Origin: Cotesia glomerata
Taxonomy: Eukaryota > Arthropoda > Insecta > Hymenoptera > Braconidae
NCBI RefSeq assembly: GCF_020080835.1
Contig: NC_058159.1
Coordinates: forward strand, 29,673,525 to 29,737,524
Direction: 5' to 3'
Length of the DNA stretch: 64,000 nucleotides
Under the pieces are notes generated by a model, which made no database searches, was not told the origin of the DNA, and was given only the letters and a program-made list of their open reading frames with translations. A program made the position numbers and the translations under genes. Shown here one piece after another: positions 48,915 through 60,710 of the stretch. The number at the start of each line of letters is the position of its first letter. Position 1 is the stretch's first letter.

Positions 48915-50431
48915 TTATTTTTATTTCATAAGAATATTAATTTTTTAGAGTTAAAAAAATTAAAATTTACAATTAAATTATCAATTTAAAATTTTTTTTT
49001 ACTTTAATTTATGAATAAAAAAATTTTTTAAGTAAATAAATTACTAGAGAATATGTGTAATTTTTTTTAAAACAACAATCCCTTTATTTTAAGTCTTATT
49101 ACCCAACTAAACCTAAAATATTTAATTTAATTTTTTTTTTTTAATAAAAATGACAATTTTTAACAAAAAAAATGTCTTTAAATACTAAATAACACAAAAA
49201 ATAATCTCTAATTTTTCTTTTACTGAAAAATCTCTTAATTAGGCCTTACATATGACCCGCAAGTAATAAAATCAGAGTTTAAAACAACAATAATCATACA
49301 TTTAGCCGCACATCAATGCGAAAAGGAACTACCAAGTGCATAGACCACGAAATGAAACAGCAATGGTTGATTATTAATAAATTACCAAGATAATGAAGTA
49401 ACAAGGTATTTCAGTGAAAATTAAACTCGTTCTGTTCTCTTCACCGTTCGCCAGCAAACGAGATAATCAATTGCACATTTAATTGAAGCACTCACTGGCA
49501 TTCAGTGCTAGAACGTGCCTGATTGATTGGTGTAAATGATAGAACCTTCCGCCCAATTTCCTTTGTCCTCCGTTTCACTCAAATTCGCTGCTATCTCGTG
49601 CAGCTCTGTACCTGCACTCTCCATCTCCATAAATACCCACGCCGCGGGTCCAGCTTCCAAAACTTCCTGGCAGGCGTCGCTAGTCTGCAGCGGCGAAAAT
49701 CGGGAGCCGAAAAACCGTTCCAAGGTATATAATATATAAAAATTGTGTCTGTGTTCACTATGAGGAATAGAGTTTTAAAATAAATCTAAAAATGATCTCT
49801 GAAGATATAATTTGGGCTCTAGTCGGAGTTGCGAGCGACCCGCTGAGACGAAAATTGAGCCAAAGAATATTTTGTTGCGGCGGGGTGAGGGGCTGAGGAA
49901 GAGACAAGTTCCGTCCTCTCTTCAGATACAGATTGAGGGGTGTGATGTCTTTTTATCCCGCGTAGGCAGCTGCTTCTAGATACATAATGAAAGCTATAAA
50001 GAAGTTAGACCACATAGGGCATGCGCGTGCTGTTGCGCGCCTACCACGGATAAATCACTAAAGCAAGATTAATGGTCTATAGTTATATAACTTTTATATG
50101 GATATGTATGGATACATTTATGCATAAACCAAAAAAATTCATTCGTTTTACTCTCGGCGAAGAGATTTTGTTTTGTTGGTGAGAGTTCGTGTGGGGATCG
50201 TAAGTTTACGCACGAGGCAAACGTACAATTATCTTGCCACAATTTTTTATTCTCTGGTAGTAAATATTAAGACGTTTATAATCTGAAAAACAATATTGAT
50301 ACAATCTTTATTATATTAATTTATAATTATGGTCAGATATATATTTAATTTATAAAAATTATCTATAAAAAAATTTTGATTAAATTTTTAATAAAAACGT
50401 TTAATTTTTTAATAATGAGAAATTTAAATTA
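48915..50431. other. AT-rich stretch and unique island
   Basis: 48915-49220 is AT-rich. 49220-50260 is GC-richer and unique. At 49508-49739 frames are open on both strands; the minus one is polar and acidic with moderately GC-rich codon ends, but no family is recognisable. The rest is AT-rich. Confidence 0.4.
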
Positions 50432-50840
50432 TTAGAAAATCGAACGCGCTTTGCGCGTTTCTGTCACAATATTTATTATCGACAATTTAATTAATCAATA
50501 TTCTTACAAATTTTACTCATTAATATTCAACCGTTGCCATGGTAACCGTTGCTATGGTAACCGTTGCTATGATAACCATTGCCAAAAAAAGTCACCATAG
50601 CAACGAAAAGCGACCACAATGAAAACGTCACATCTACTTTTTAATAAAAGTTATAATTATTTTCATGGAAAAAATTCGCCATAGCAACCGTTACCATAGC
50701 AACGGTTACCATAGCAACGGTTACTATGACAACGGTTACCATAGCAACGGTTACTATGGCGATTGTTACTATAGCAACGATTACCATGGCAACGAAAAGC
50801 GACAACAATGAAAACGTCACATCAACTTTTTACTAAAGGA
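50432..50840 (-). mobile_element. Helitron B copy 2 with expanded X-box array
   Basis: The minus-strand 5' end is TCCTTTAGTAAAAAG, with a T at 50841 on the plus strand. The 3' end is the hairpin CGCGC-AAA-GCGCG, then a tail ending CTAA (CTAG in copy 1). A block of the element (cacatc-actttttaataaa) is internally duplicated at 50625-50650, and the X-box array is expanded between the two blocks. Confidence 0.8.
50529..50794. repeat. X-box-like 15-bp tandem palindromes
   Basis: Two arrays (50529-50583, about four units; 50677-50794, about eight units) have the unit ccatagcaacggtta. Each unit boundary forms GTTACCATAGCAAC, matching the RFX X-box consensus GTNRCC-N(0-3)-RGYAAC. Units vary at one or two bases (accatgg, actatgg). 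Confidence 0.85.
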
Positions 50841-51847
50841 TACTTGGAACATTTTTTTCTTTATAATATTTATTATAAACAATTTTTCTGTCACGAAAAT
50901 TTTTGATTCAAAAATTTGATTTGTTTAAATTAGATATATTTTTTTAATTATCAAAAATATATTTTTTTGTCTAAGAAAAAGGTTAAAGAAATTTTTAATT
51001 TTTAATAAAAACTTTTAAGTTTTTAATAATGTAAAATTTAAATTATACTTTGAACTTTTTTTTTCTTCATCACTGAAAGAAGAATTTGTTTATAATTAAA
51101 AATATTTGTTAATATTTAACAAATCATTTATTAGAGACGACTTTTCAGTATTAAACAAATATTTCTTAGTATTTAAAATGATTTGTTTGTATTTAATAAA
51201 TCTTATATTCATTTATTAAATATTAATAAATCTTTTTAAATACTAAGAAATATTTGTTAAGGACTAAAAAGTCGTCTCTAATAAATGATTTGTTAAATAT
51301 TATGCATAATATTTATCATAAATAATTTTTCTGTCATGAAAATTTTTGATTCAAAAATTTGATTTGTTTAATTTACATATATTTTTGATAATTATCAAAA
51401 ATTATTAAAAAAAAAATTTCAAATCAATATTTAAAAATTATTGATCAAATTTCACGAATTACCAAAATTAAAACTTTTGATTCAAAAATTGGATTTGTTT
51501 AAATTACATATATTTTTTGTCTAAAAAAAGGGTCAAAAAATTCTTAAAAAAATTTTTGTTTTTAAATCAGCTAAATTTTTTATCCAATATAAATTAGTAT
51601 TTTCTTTAATAAAAATGACAATTTAAAATTTTCTTATAAAATTGAATTTTTGGACAATTATTTTTTTCGCTAAAAAATTTAAAATAATTCTTCGAACAAT
51701 TATTAGTTGAAAATGTAACAAAATTATGTAAAAAAAATCTTCAAATCAATATTTAAAAATTATTTATAAAATTTCACGAATTACCAAAATTAAGATTTTT
51801 CTATAGCTTACATTTTAATAAAATTCTCGTTAATAATTCAATAAAAA
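50841..51847. repeat. AT-rich local duplications and MITE fragment
   Basis: The segment ctgtcacgaaaatttttgat (50890) recurs at 51331 and 51470 with the following ttgatttgtttaaattacat, giving a degenerate local tandem. The MITE fragment 51071-51301 lies between the repeats. Confidence 0.6.
51071..51301. mobile_element. Short MITE, CACTGAAAGAAG end, right end lost
   Basis: The left end is cactgaaagaagaatttg. The body matches 21115-21385 nearly throughout (ttattagagacgacttttca arm and its inverse). It breaks off at aaatatta before the terminal tctatcagtg. Confidence 0.8.
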
Positions 51848-53489
51848 TCACCTAATTAAAATAAAATAAAATAAATAAGGTGTAAGTGAATAAAAATGAA
51901 CAGAAATCCTGTAATTCCAAGTATAATCCGAAGTAAATTGATCTGGACAGGCATCTAAATCGAATGTGTGACTATTTCCTTGATGAGATGCCTCGTAAAT
52001 ATAATCGAGAGCTATAAATAATAATTTAAGAGCAGCGAGCGGGAGTTTGAATATATATCGGTGAGTTTGGAGCCCGGGATCACCCCACACATGCATTAGT
52101 ACCTCCATGCATTCATACATTTTCATATATCTGTCCATTTATACATTTATGCATTCGTACCCAGAACCACACTGTTATATATATTATACCCGTTATATAT
52201 GTTGTGTTAGGTGTTATATCATTATATTATTCGCGATGTGCATTCTTAGACCGCGACTTAATATAAGACGTGCTCGGAACGGCGGAACCGACAGACGAGA
52301 CCGAGAATAAGAGCGTCCAGCGACTAACTAGTGTAAAGATAAATTTCGCTCTAACGATTTAGAGGCGTCTTTGTGACTTACTGGGCGTGTACCGGTTTGT
52401 TAGGGCGGATTATTATTATCCACACGTTTTTTAATCTTGACCCCCGGGGGTCGCCACATACATATTCACATATTCACGTATTTACAATATTTTATCGATT
52501 GATTGAGCTGTATAATAATATTCATAAGATTCAAATGTCCCACTATTTTTATTATTTTATTAACATTTTTATAAATTCCTCTCTTGCCCGGTGTCGCTGG
52601 AAGCCCGAAAATAATAACAACAACTGTATAATGGATGGACCGAAAATATTCCTCAATGGAAACACCTGCAGCGTTCGCGCCTTCTACCGATATTTAGCGT
52701 GTAAATTTATAAAAGTCAATGACATTGATAGGTGAATTAATTTTTTAGTTAATTTAACTAACTGACACCATCCTAGCGGTTCTTATCTTCCGTAAATTTC
52801 TGTTCATTAATTCTATAGACAAATATTCAATTTATGACACCCGGATTTTTTTTAAATATCTGGAAATCTTTTAAGTCTCACTGACATTTACAGTCATCTA
52901 ATCAATTTTATAAAACATAAAATATATTTGCTTTTTTTTTTATTTTTTAAAATTAAAAAAATTTATTGAAAGAGTAAAAAATTGATTTTATTAAAAGAAA
53001 ATAAATTATGAAGTAAATAATTCTATTTTATACTCAAGTTAAATAATAAAAATTTTTATTGCGTTTAATTAAATTAAAAAAAAAAAATTATATTAATTCA
53101 AGAGAAAATTTTTTACTAAAAGAAAATTCACTTTAAAATTAATGATTTAATCATTTTTTTGAGAAATTTTTCAACTAAAACTGAATAAACTTAAATTAAT
53201 AACGACTATTATTTTAGTCTCAAAATTTTTAGGGTAATTATTTACCTAATTTTAAAACACAGTAACTACAAAATTTTTATACCTGATTTTTTTTTAGTAT
53301 TGCTGCATTTCTTATAACTTTTAGACCTTAATTTCAAATATTTTTTCTTAAAAATATTTATATTTAAGTATTTTCTATTCATAAATCAAATTTTTTATTA
53401 ACTTGGCGCGTAAACTTTTTTTTAATAAGAATAATTTTTTAAAATTTCAAAATTGTCAGTTACTGTGTTTTGAAATTGGGCAGCCGCTT
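51848..53489. other. Unique island and AT-rich stretch
   Basis: 51880-52740 is GC-richer unique sequence with unsupported frames at 51848-52138 and 52373-52735. 52741-53489 is AT-rich without structure. Confidence 0.4.
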
Positions 53490-54345
53490 ATTTTTGTCCA
53501 TATCTAGGTGAAAAATAAACAGTTTTTAATTGTTTTTTTATTCTACTTGTTTTTACGGCATATTAATGATAAAAAATGTGGTGAAAGGACAAAAAAAACA
53601 ATTTCGATAGTTTTTTTGCCTTCAAAAATTAGAAAAAAAATTTTGGCTTTTATTTTTGTAGAAAAAATTTCGATTTTATCTTTTTTTTTTATGTTTTTGA
53701 TATATTTTTTTTAAATACATAAAAAAAGAACAATTTAGAAAAAGAAATTGAATATTACAATTTTTTAAGAAATTTGTAGATTTTTTGAAAATTTGTTAAA
53801 ATTGTTGAAATTTTTTTTTTTTAAATCGTACATTTTTTTTGTATTAAAAAAAAAAACATATTTTGGCTCTTATGTTATTGGATAAAATTTCTATTTTATC
53901 TTTTTTTGATGTTTTTGATATATTTTTTTTTAAATTCATAAAAAAATGAACAATTAAAAAAAAAGTTGAATATCACAATTTTCTAAAAAATTCATAGATT
54001 TTTTTGAAAATTTGTTAAAATTGTGATAAAAAATGAATAATTAAAAAATAAACACATGAAATTGCATTAAAAAATGAACAATTTAAAATTAAAAAATGAA
54101 CAAATGAAATTACATTAAAAAATTAACAATTTAAAAAAAAAAGTTGAATATCACAATTTTCTAAAAAATTCATAGATTTTTTTGAAAATTCGTTAAAATT
54201 GTGATAAAAAAATGAACAATTAAAAACAAAAAAGTTGGTTATGTATTTTTCAAAAAAAAATATATATCAATAAAATCAAATATAAATTTCATTCAAGAAA
54301 ATAAAATACTTGACCCCACTTGTAAATATTTACCAAAGTTCCAAC
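53490..54345 (-). repeat. Dispersed AT-rich repeat F, copy 2
   Basis: It is the inverse of 24880-25625: tccatatctaggtgaaaaat near 53496 and gaccccacttgtaaat at 54313. The middle is an expanded tandem of a block containing gttgaatatcacaattttct and gaaaatttgttaaaattgtg, about three copies (53740-54220), which fold on themselves. Confidence 0.65.
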
Positions 54346-55401
54346 TATAAAAAATTTGCCATAAATATTATTAAAGTTCGAAAGTACTGACAGACCAGCC
54401 AGAACGCAATCCATAAATATAAATCTAAAATAAAATAAATTGCTATAAAAAAATTCTCATACTATTATAATATTAAACGGAGAATTCACACAACATATTC
54501 CCAAATCTAATAATCGTGTATTAAATGCCGTTAAATAGAGTTTAACCGTTAAAATAAAACTTAACAACACTCTAATGGTATTTGTTGATTATGTTAACGA
54601 AAAAGTGAATAAATATAAATAATTTTGACGTGTACACATAGGCACACAACTCTTGTAACTATAAAAGCGGAGTCTTGGTCGCGAGTAAGGTCGATTCTTA
54701 CCGAGTAGTGACAAGCCGACGAGATTTTGCTCTTTGGATTCTCCCAAGACGCGACTCGTTTATTGTGTAATTTGGCTCCTCGCGAACATTTTTGTCGACT
54801 GATATACGACCACCCGACCTCTACCTCTACCTGGCTGGATCATCATCAGGATTGCGTCCTTACCTCCTCGTTCTTAATCGCTTTCTATTTCTTGCTCTCT
54901 TCTGTTCTCTCTTTTCCCAACAGCATCATCCACCAAAGGCATGTAGACATCGTGTCGGCATGCCAAGTGCCGTGAGGTGTGGAATTGGCTCTCCGTTCCA
55001 TACCAACACTCGGGCACAAGAATTATAAAGAGCATTCGTTATTTTAAACTTTTATGTTCATCCAATTAGCACCAGCCTACTATATTTTTTACTCGCCAAT
55101 TTTTACTGGACCTTCACTACACGCTCTCATCCCCCATCCCTCATCCCTCATTTTTCACCTTCTTCTCATATCGCGATAACAAGATATATATTAAAATTAT
55201 AACGATAAATATTTTAACACCCCAACAAAGTGCCAAGTAAATCATCAAGTCTATTGTCCGATATACTTTTTATTATTTTTGCCAAAATAAAATGAAATTT
55301 CACGTCCAAATACTCAGAAAAGATTTATTTCGGAGTGATAATTCAAATTTAAGATGTAATTTTTTTTGACAAAGTATAAATTATAAATAAATGAAATAAA
55401 A
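54346..55401. other. Unique island, no supported gene
   Basis: 54480-55150 is GC-richer with two overlapping frames at 54727-55028, neither recognised. The remainder is AT-rich. Confidence 0.4.
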
Positions 55402-56295
55402 CTAGCATTATAACTAAAAAAAATTTTGCTTTATGAAATAATGAATTTTGTTGAATTGCACTGTACTTTCTGAACTATTGACGTTTTTAAAGATATAATA
55501 AGCTCATCCTAGTGTTACACTCTTTAAGAGCTTTCATTTGAGTACCCCCATGTATTTTTGATATATTTTTCATATATTCATATATATAATCTATATTTTA
55601 AAGATATAAGCTCATCCCGGTGTTACACTTATCAAGAGCTTTCATTTGAGTACCCACATGCATTTTCATATATTTTTCATATACACATATATATAATATA
55701 TATAAATATATGAAAAATTGATGTGCATACTTAAATGAAAGGTCTTGATGAGTGTAACATCGGGATGAGCTTATATCTTTAAAAATGTCAATAGTTCACA
55801 AGATACAGGATCGTTTCTTAATTATGTTAAATTGCACTGTACTTTCTTAACTATTGACATTTTCAAAGATATAGGCTCATCCTGATGTTACACTTATCAA
55901 GAGCTTTCATTTGAGTACCCACATGCATTTTTTATATATTTTTCATATATACATATATATAATATATATAAATATATGAAAAATTGATGTGGGTACTTAA
56001 ATGAAAGGTCTTGATGAGTGTAACATCGGGATGAGCTTATATCTTTAAAAATTTCAATAGTTCACGAGATACAGGGTCATTTCTTAGTTATGTATCTAAT
56101 GATAGCGCATTTTCAAATGCAGCCTAAATACTTATCATAATAAATTGACTATTGGTAAGAATGATAGGAAACCTTGAAAAGATACAAATTCAAGTCAAGA
56201 CCTTTGCAATGACACTAAATTTCACTTAAAAAAACCGATTTTATCATATAAATGTTCTGGCCTCAAAATTTCGCTTATTCTTTTAATAATATAGG
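55402..56295 (-). mobile_element. Helitron A copy, hairpin deleted, rearranged subunits
   Basis: It starts ctagcattataac at 55402, but the terminal hairpin sequence is missing. It ends ...ttttaataatatagg at 56295 (TA-GG for the usual TA-GA). An orphan left arm (55500-55580) precedes two full palindromic subunits (55610-55770, 55880-56040), the same layout as 12687-13603. Confidence 0.82.
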
Positions 56296-56510
56296 TTTGG
56301 CGAATTCAAGTTTGATAGAAAAATTGGCCATATAAAGCCATATACAATTTTTTATATGACTTAATGTGCCTAAATATGGTCACATATACCCATATAAGAT
56401 TTTTTATAAAAATTAGTACTGAAAATTTCCGATAGGTGGCGCATGGTCGCAAAATCTTCTCAATGGTAGAGAGTTAAATTTTATAAATTAAGTTTTGAAA
56501 TAAAAAATTT
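56296..56510 (+). repeat. Dispersed repeat with gcgcatggtcgc core
   Basis: Contains gccatata/atatggtcacata motifs, then ccgataggtggcgcatggtc at 56429-56448 and tagagagttaaatttta. It matches unit 1 of the tandem at 1055-1230 in order and content. Confidence 0.75.
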
Positions 56511-58065
56511 ACAATTATGATGTACATAATATTTTTTTCACTAGTCTATTGTTATTATTATTATGATTAAAAATTTTATTATGGCTATTATTTATAATTG
56601 ATAGTTTTTTTAATTATTTATTAAAAAAAATCTAATTAAATCCTGGCTTAAAATCTGTCTCAACAAAATAAAAAAATCTATCCTCGTAACTTGGAGTATT
56701 CTGAAAAGAAAAAAATTCAATTATAACCAAGTGCCTGTTAGGAGAAACTTAATAATAAATCTCCGGAGTAGAGAGAAAAGGAGTAATTCAAGTTAACCAT
56801 AAAGCATCTTCTTGTTTCAGTTGGAGCTGGATTAGCCCGAGGTATCTGCAGTAGATCCACTGCCTAATCGCAGCATCTCGGTGTAAGAGATGCGGGTCAG
56901 ACTGTAAGTACATATAAACACACACCTAAAGATAGTTGCCAGCCAACACACACTATCAAACCCAAACATGAATTTTCGCGGCTCCGGATAATCTGATACT
57001 AGCCAGAATAGAAGATAGCGATCATGATCAGCAAGGATAGATCGATGTGTGTCAAACTCTTGCAATATCCAGTGCTCCGTCGATTGTCCGAGTGATTAAC
57101 GAGATTCTAAGCACAACTAATGCTCGGATAAGACGGCTAGAGCAAACAGTCCCGTGGTGTCTTGTCGTGTGTCGTGGGCGTGAGTCGGCACCATGTCATC
57201 AAGTCAGCTGTTTGTCGAGCAGGTGTATAGTATAGTTGTAGCCCGGGCAATCCATTTATTTTTGTTATACATACATTAAATTTGGCTTTTAATTTTTTTA
57301 AAATGAATAATGACAGCCATATTGCTAATAATCATTCTTATTTTACATTTAACAAGACAGAGGACACATTTATGCCCTAGAACATACTTGATACTTATGT
57401 TCTTGGCCTTGTGTTCTATACCGGCGTTTGTCTGCGGTCTCACCACATAATAAGCCATGGACGAACTTGTCTGTTATTAATTTGGCAGGTGGTACAGGTG
57501 TTGGCCATAACGGAGGGCCAAAACGAGTAAAGGGACTGGCACAGATAAAGCGCGATTTAAAATTATGCCTGTCAAACTTTGGTGATTATTTGCCGTCAGT
57601 TGTTATTGGCTGAAGCTCACAATCTTTGGTTGTGGCCCGTCTTTCGGCTTTGGTCTTGTACTTTTAGGTTTTTTTGAGTAAAAGATTTTTATGCTGATAG
57701 AAGAATTTGTTTGGATTCACTGACAAGCTTAAGATAATTTTTACATCAAAAAATTTAAATTATTTACTTACTAATAAGGTGATGATAAATTTTTGGGTTT
57801 AAATGAAAATTATCGGTGAATTTTAAATTGATCATTCGATATAAGGATTTTTTTAAAAATTATTTATAAAAATATGATTTTTAGTGGCTATAAATAAAAG
57901 AAAAATTATACATTTTTGATGAAGTTAGAGTAATAATTAAATTACACTAATTCTTTATTTTTAATCTTGATAAAATTTAAACCATTTAATTATTTTAAAA
58001 AAGATTAAAATAATTCGACTGTAAAATAAGCCCTTATTGTTAAAATTTTATAAAATGTTTAATTA
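56511..58065. other. AT-rich sequence and unique island
   Basis: 56640-57680 is GC-richer and unique, with unsupported frames at 56832-57065, 57047-57235 and 57428-57613. A degenerate CTGATAGAAGAATTTG at 57694 may be the remnant of a MITE end. The rest is AT-rich. Confidence 0.4.
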
Positions 58066-58888
58066 TCTATATCATTAAGAGAATAAGCAAAATTTTGTGG
58101 CCAGTGTATTTATATAATAAAATGGGTTTTATGGTTAAATTTAGTATCATTAGAAAGGTCTTGATCTGGACTTGTGCCTTTTCAAGGTTTTATATCAATC
58201 TCACCAATAATGAATTTATGATGATAAGTATTTAGGCTGCATTCAGAAATTCTCTATCTCTAGATAAATAATTAAGAAATGACCTTGTATCTCGTAAACT
58301 ATTGAAATTTTTAAAAAAATAAGCTCATCCCGATGTTACACTCGTCAAGACCTTTCATTTGAGTATCCACATCAATTTTTCATATATTTATATGTATTAT
58401 ATATATGTATATATGAAAAATATATGAAAATGCATGTGGGTACTCAAATGAAAGCTCTTGATGAGTGTAACATCGGGATGAATTTATATCTTTAAAAACG
58501 TCAATATTTAAGAAAGTACAGTGCAATTTAACATAATTAAGAAATGACCTTGTATCTCGTGAACTATTGACATTTATAAAGATATAAACTCATTTCGATC
58601 TTACACTCATCAAGACCTTTCATTTAAATACCCACATCAATTTTTCATATATTTATATATATATATATTATATATCTGTGTATATGAAAAATATGTAAAA
58701 ATGCATGTGGGTACTCAAATGAAAGCTCTTGATGTGTGTAACATCGCGATGAGCTTATATCTTTAAAAATGTCAATAGTTATAAAAGTACAGCGCAATTT
58801 AACAAAAATCAATATTTAATAAAGCAAAATTTTTTTTATTTATAGTTCACAAGTCCCGGCAGTCACATAGTGACTGCAAAGTTGCTAG
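58066..58888 (+). mobile_element. Helitron A copy, complete, two subunits
   Basis: The 5' end is TCTATATCATTAAGAG at 58066 after A. The 3' end is the hairpin GCAGTCACATAGTGACTGC, then AAAGTTGCTAG ending at 58888, followed by T. Two palindromic subunits lie at 58330-58480 and 58590-58740. Confidence 0.92.
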
Positions 58889-60027
58889 TTTAAATTAATA
58901 CTATTAAAAATTTTTATTATTGATTAAAAAAAAAAAAAAAAAAAAGCACTTAAGATTGATAGTGTGTAAATTTTATTACAATTTAAACAATCAATACGTC
59001 GATTTTTATGAAATTTTTTCAATATTTTGACAGAATTCTAATAAAAAAACTAAAATAAAAAGAAAGCGGAGTTTTAGAGTGTCGCCTTGGAAAAAACATA
59101 TGACGGGCGACACTGAATGGATAATAGAAGTGTAATTGATCGTCAGTTACAGCTATCACGCGTTAGCATTTAACGGGCATGGCCGAGACTGATAGGATTT
59201 CCATTGAACGTGGGATCCCGCGCGTGGCTCAAAACCGATTAATCCATGATCCTTTCCACTGGGGTTGGATTATTGTGAAAGCCGATAACTTTGCATAAAA
59301 TTCACGGGAGTGTGGAGCCATTTCTCGGTGTTCGCTGCCACATACACACCAGCCTCATAAAACACCCAATTATACCAAGCTGCCGAACGCGGAGGGTATT
59401 TAGCCGGGTTCTATTCCCAGTTAAGTTCCTCGTTCCTATCCGGGGAAATAAAAACCCGAAAAGCAAGAATAAATCCCTAAGAAAGTCGCTCCACTGAGAA
59501 GAAGTTTAACCAGAGCCGGAAGAGTGGCTAGGGAAAACGTTAAAAAAGATTGAGCGAGGAAAATAAAAAATACTTGCGACAGACGAGATCATTTGTAGCG
59601 ACACTACCACGAGCTCGCTCTTTCTATCACACACACGCCTTTACTTTAAATTGTACACCGCCAACAACTATACAACTTTGACTGAGTATTTACGTTCACA
59701 GATCTCGTTACTGCGCGAGTCTCCATTTATTTTTCTCTTTTATCTTTTACTTCCTCCTCATTCTTTCTTTAACTTCTCGGCAATACACACACTTATTGCA
59801 GTGCAACTCCACGCCATTACCATTAAATGTTACATATAGGCCAGAAAAATAACTTTGGACTTATTTTACCATAAAAGTTCAACTTAAATCACAGGAAAAA
59901 ATTTTTTGTAATTTTATTTTTAATGATTTACACTCGAATTTTTGTTAAATTGAAAAATATATAAAACATTTTTGATATTTAAATTATTTAGTAAATTTTT
60001 TATAAATCTTTAGTATAATAAAAAAGA
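58889..60027. other. Unique island, no supported gene
   Basis: A 22-nt A run lies near 58927-58948. 59020-59870 is GC-richer, with unsupported frames at 59291-59497 and 59651-59839. Confidence 0.4.
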
Positions 60028-60385
60028 CTAGCAAATTTGCAGTCACTCAGTGATTGCGGTGATTTGTCAACTAAAATTTTGCTTTATTAAATAAGGACTT
60101 TAGTTAATTTGCACTGTACTTTTTTAGATATTGACGTATTTGAAGATATAAGCTCATCCCGATGTTACGCTCATCAAAAGCTTTTATTTAAGTACCCACA
60201 TGCATTTTTATATATCTTTCATATATATATATATATATAAGATATATGAAAAATTGATGTGGGTACTCAAATGAATGGTCTTGGTGAGTGTAACATTGGG
60301 ATGAGCTTATATCTTTAAAAATGTCAACAGCTCACGAGATACAAGGTCATTTCTTAATTATGTAGCTAGAGATAGAGCATTCAGC
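60028..60385 (-). mobile_element. Helitron A fragment, one subunit
   Basis: It starts ctagcaaatttgcagtcact at 60028 (minus-strand 3' end with hairpin) and contains one palindromic subunit (60160-60310). It breaks at tagagcattcagc near 60385, so the 5' end is missing. Confidence 0.85.
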
Positions 60386-60468
60386 CGCGTCTAAAATATA
60401 AAATAATAAACAAAAAAAAAGTCCAATTTTTTGTAGCCTCAATATTTGGCTCCAAATTTAAAAATATA

Positions 60469-60710
60469 CACGGAAAGAACAAAATGACACTGGATATCAT
60501 CTCAGATTATACTCAGTGACATCTGTAGTAAAAAAAAAATTTCAGATAGTAGCTAGTATAATCCAGATTATATTCCGTGATATCTGGATTATACTCATTG
60601 TTATCTAGATTGTACTCATTGTAATCTGGATTATACTAGCTACTATCTGAAATTTTTTTTCACTCAGTATAATCTGGGATGATATCCAGTGTCATCTTGT
60701 TCTTTCCGTA
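60469..60710. mobile_element. Near-perfect hairpin MITE, CACGGAAAGAACAAAATG ends
   Basis: The left arm is cacggaaagaacaaaatgac and the right arm gtcatcttgttctttccgt. Complementarity continues through ctggatatcatctcagatta to the centre. The interior consists of atccagattata-type short repeats. A TA lies on the left; the right terminus reads CCGTA. Confidence 0.85.
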
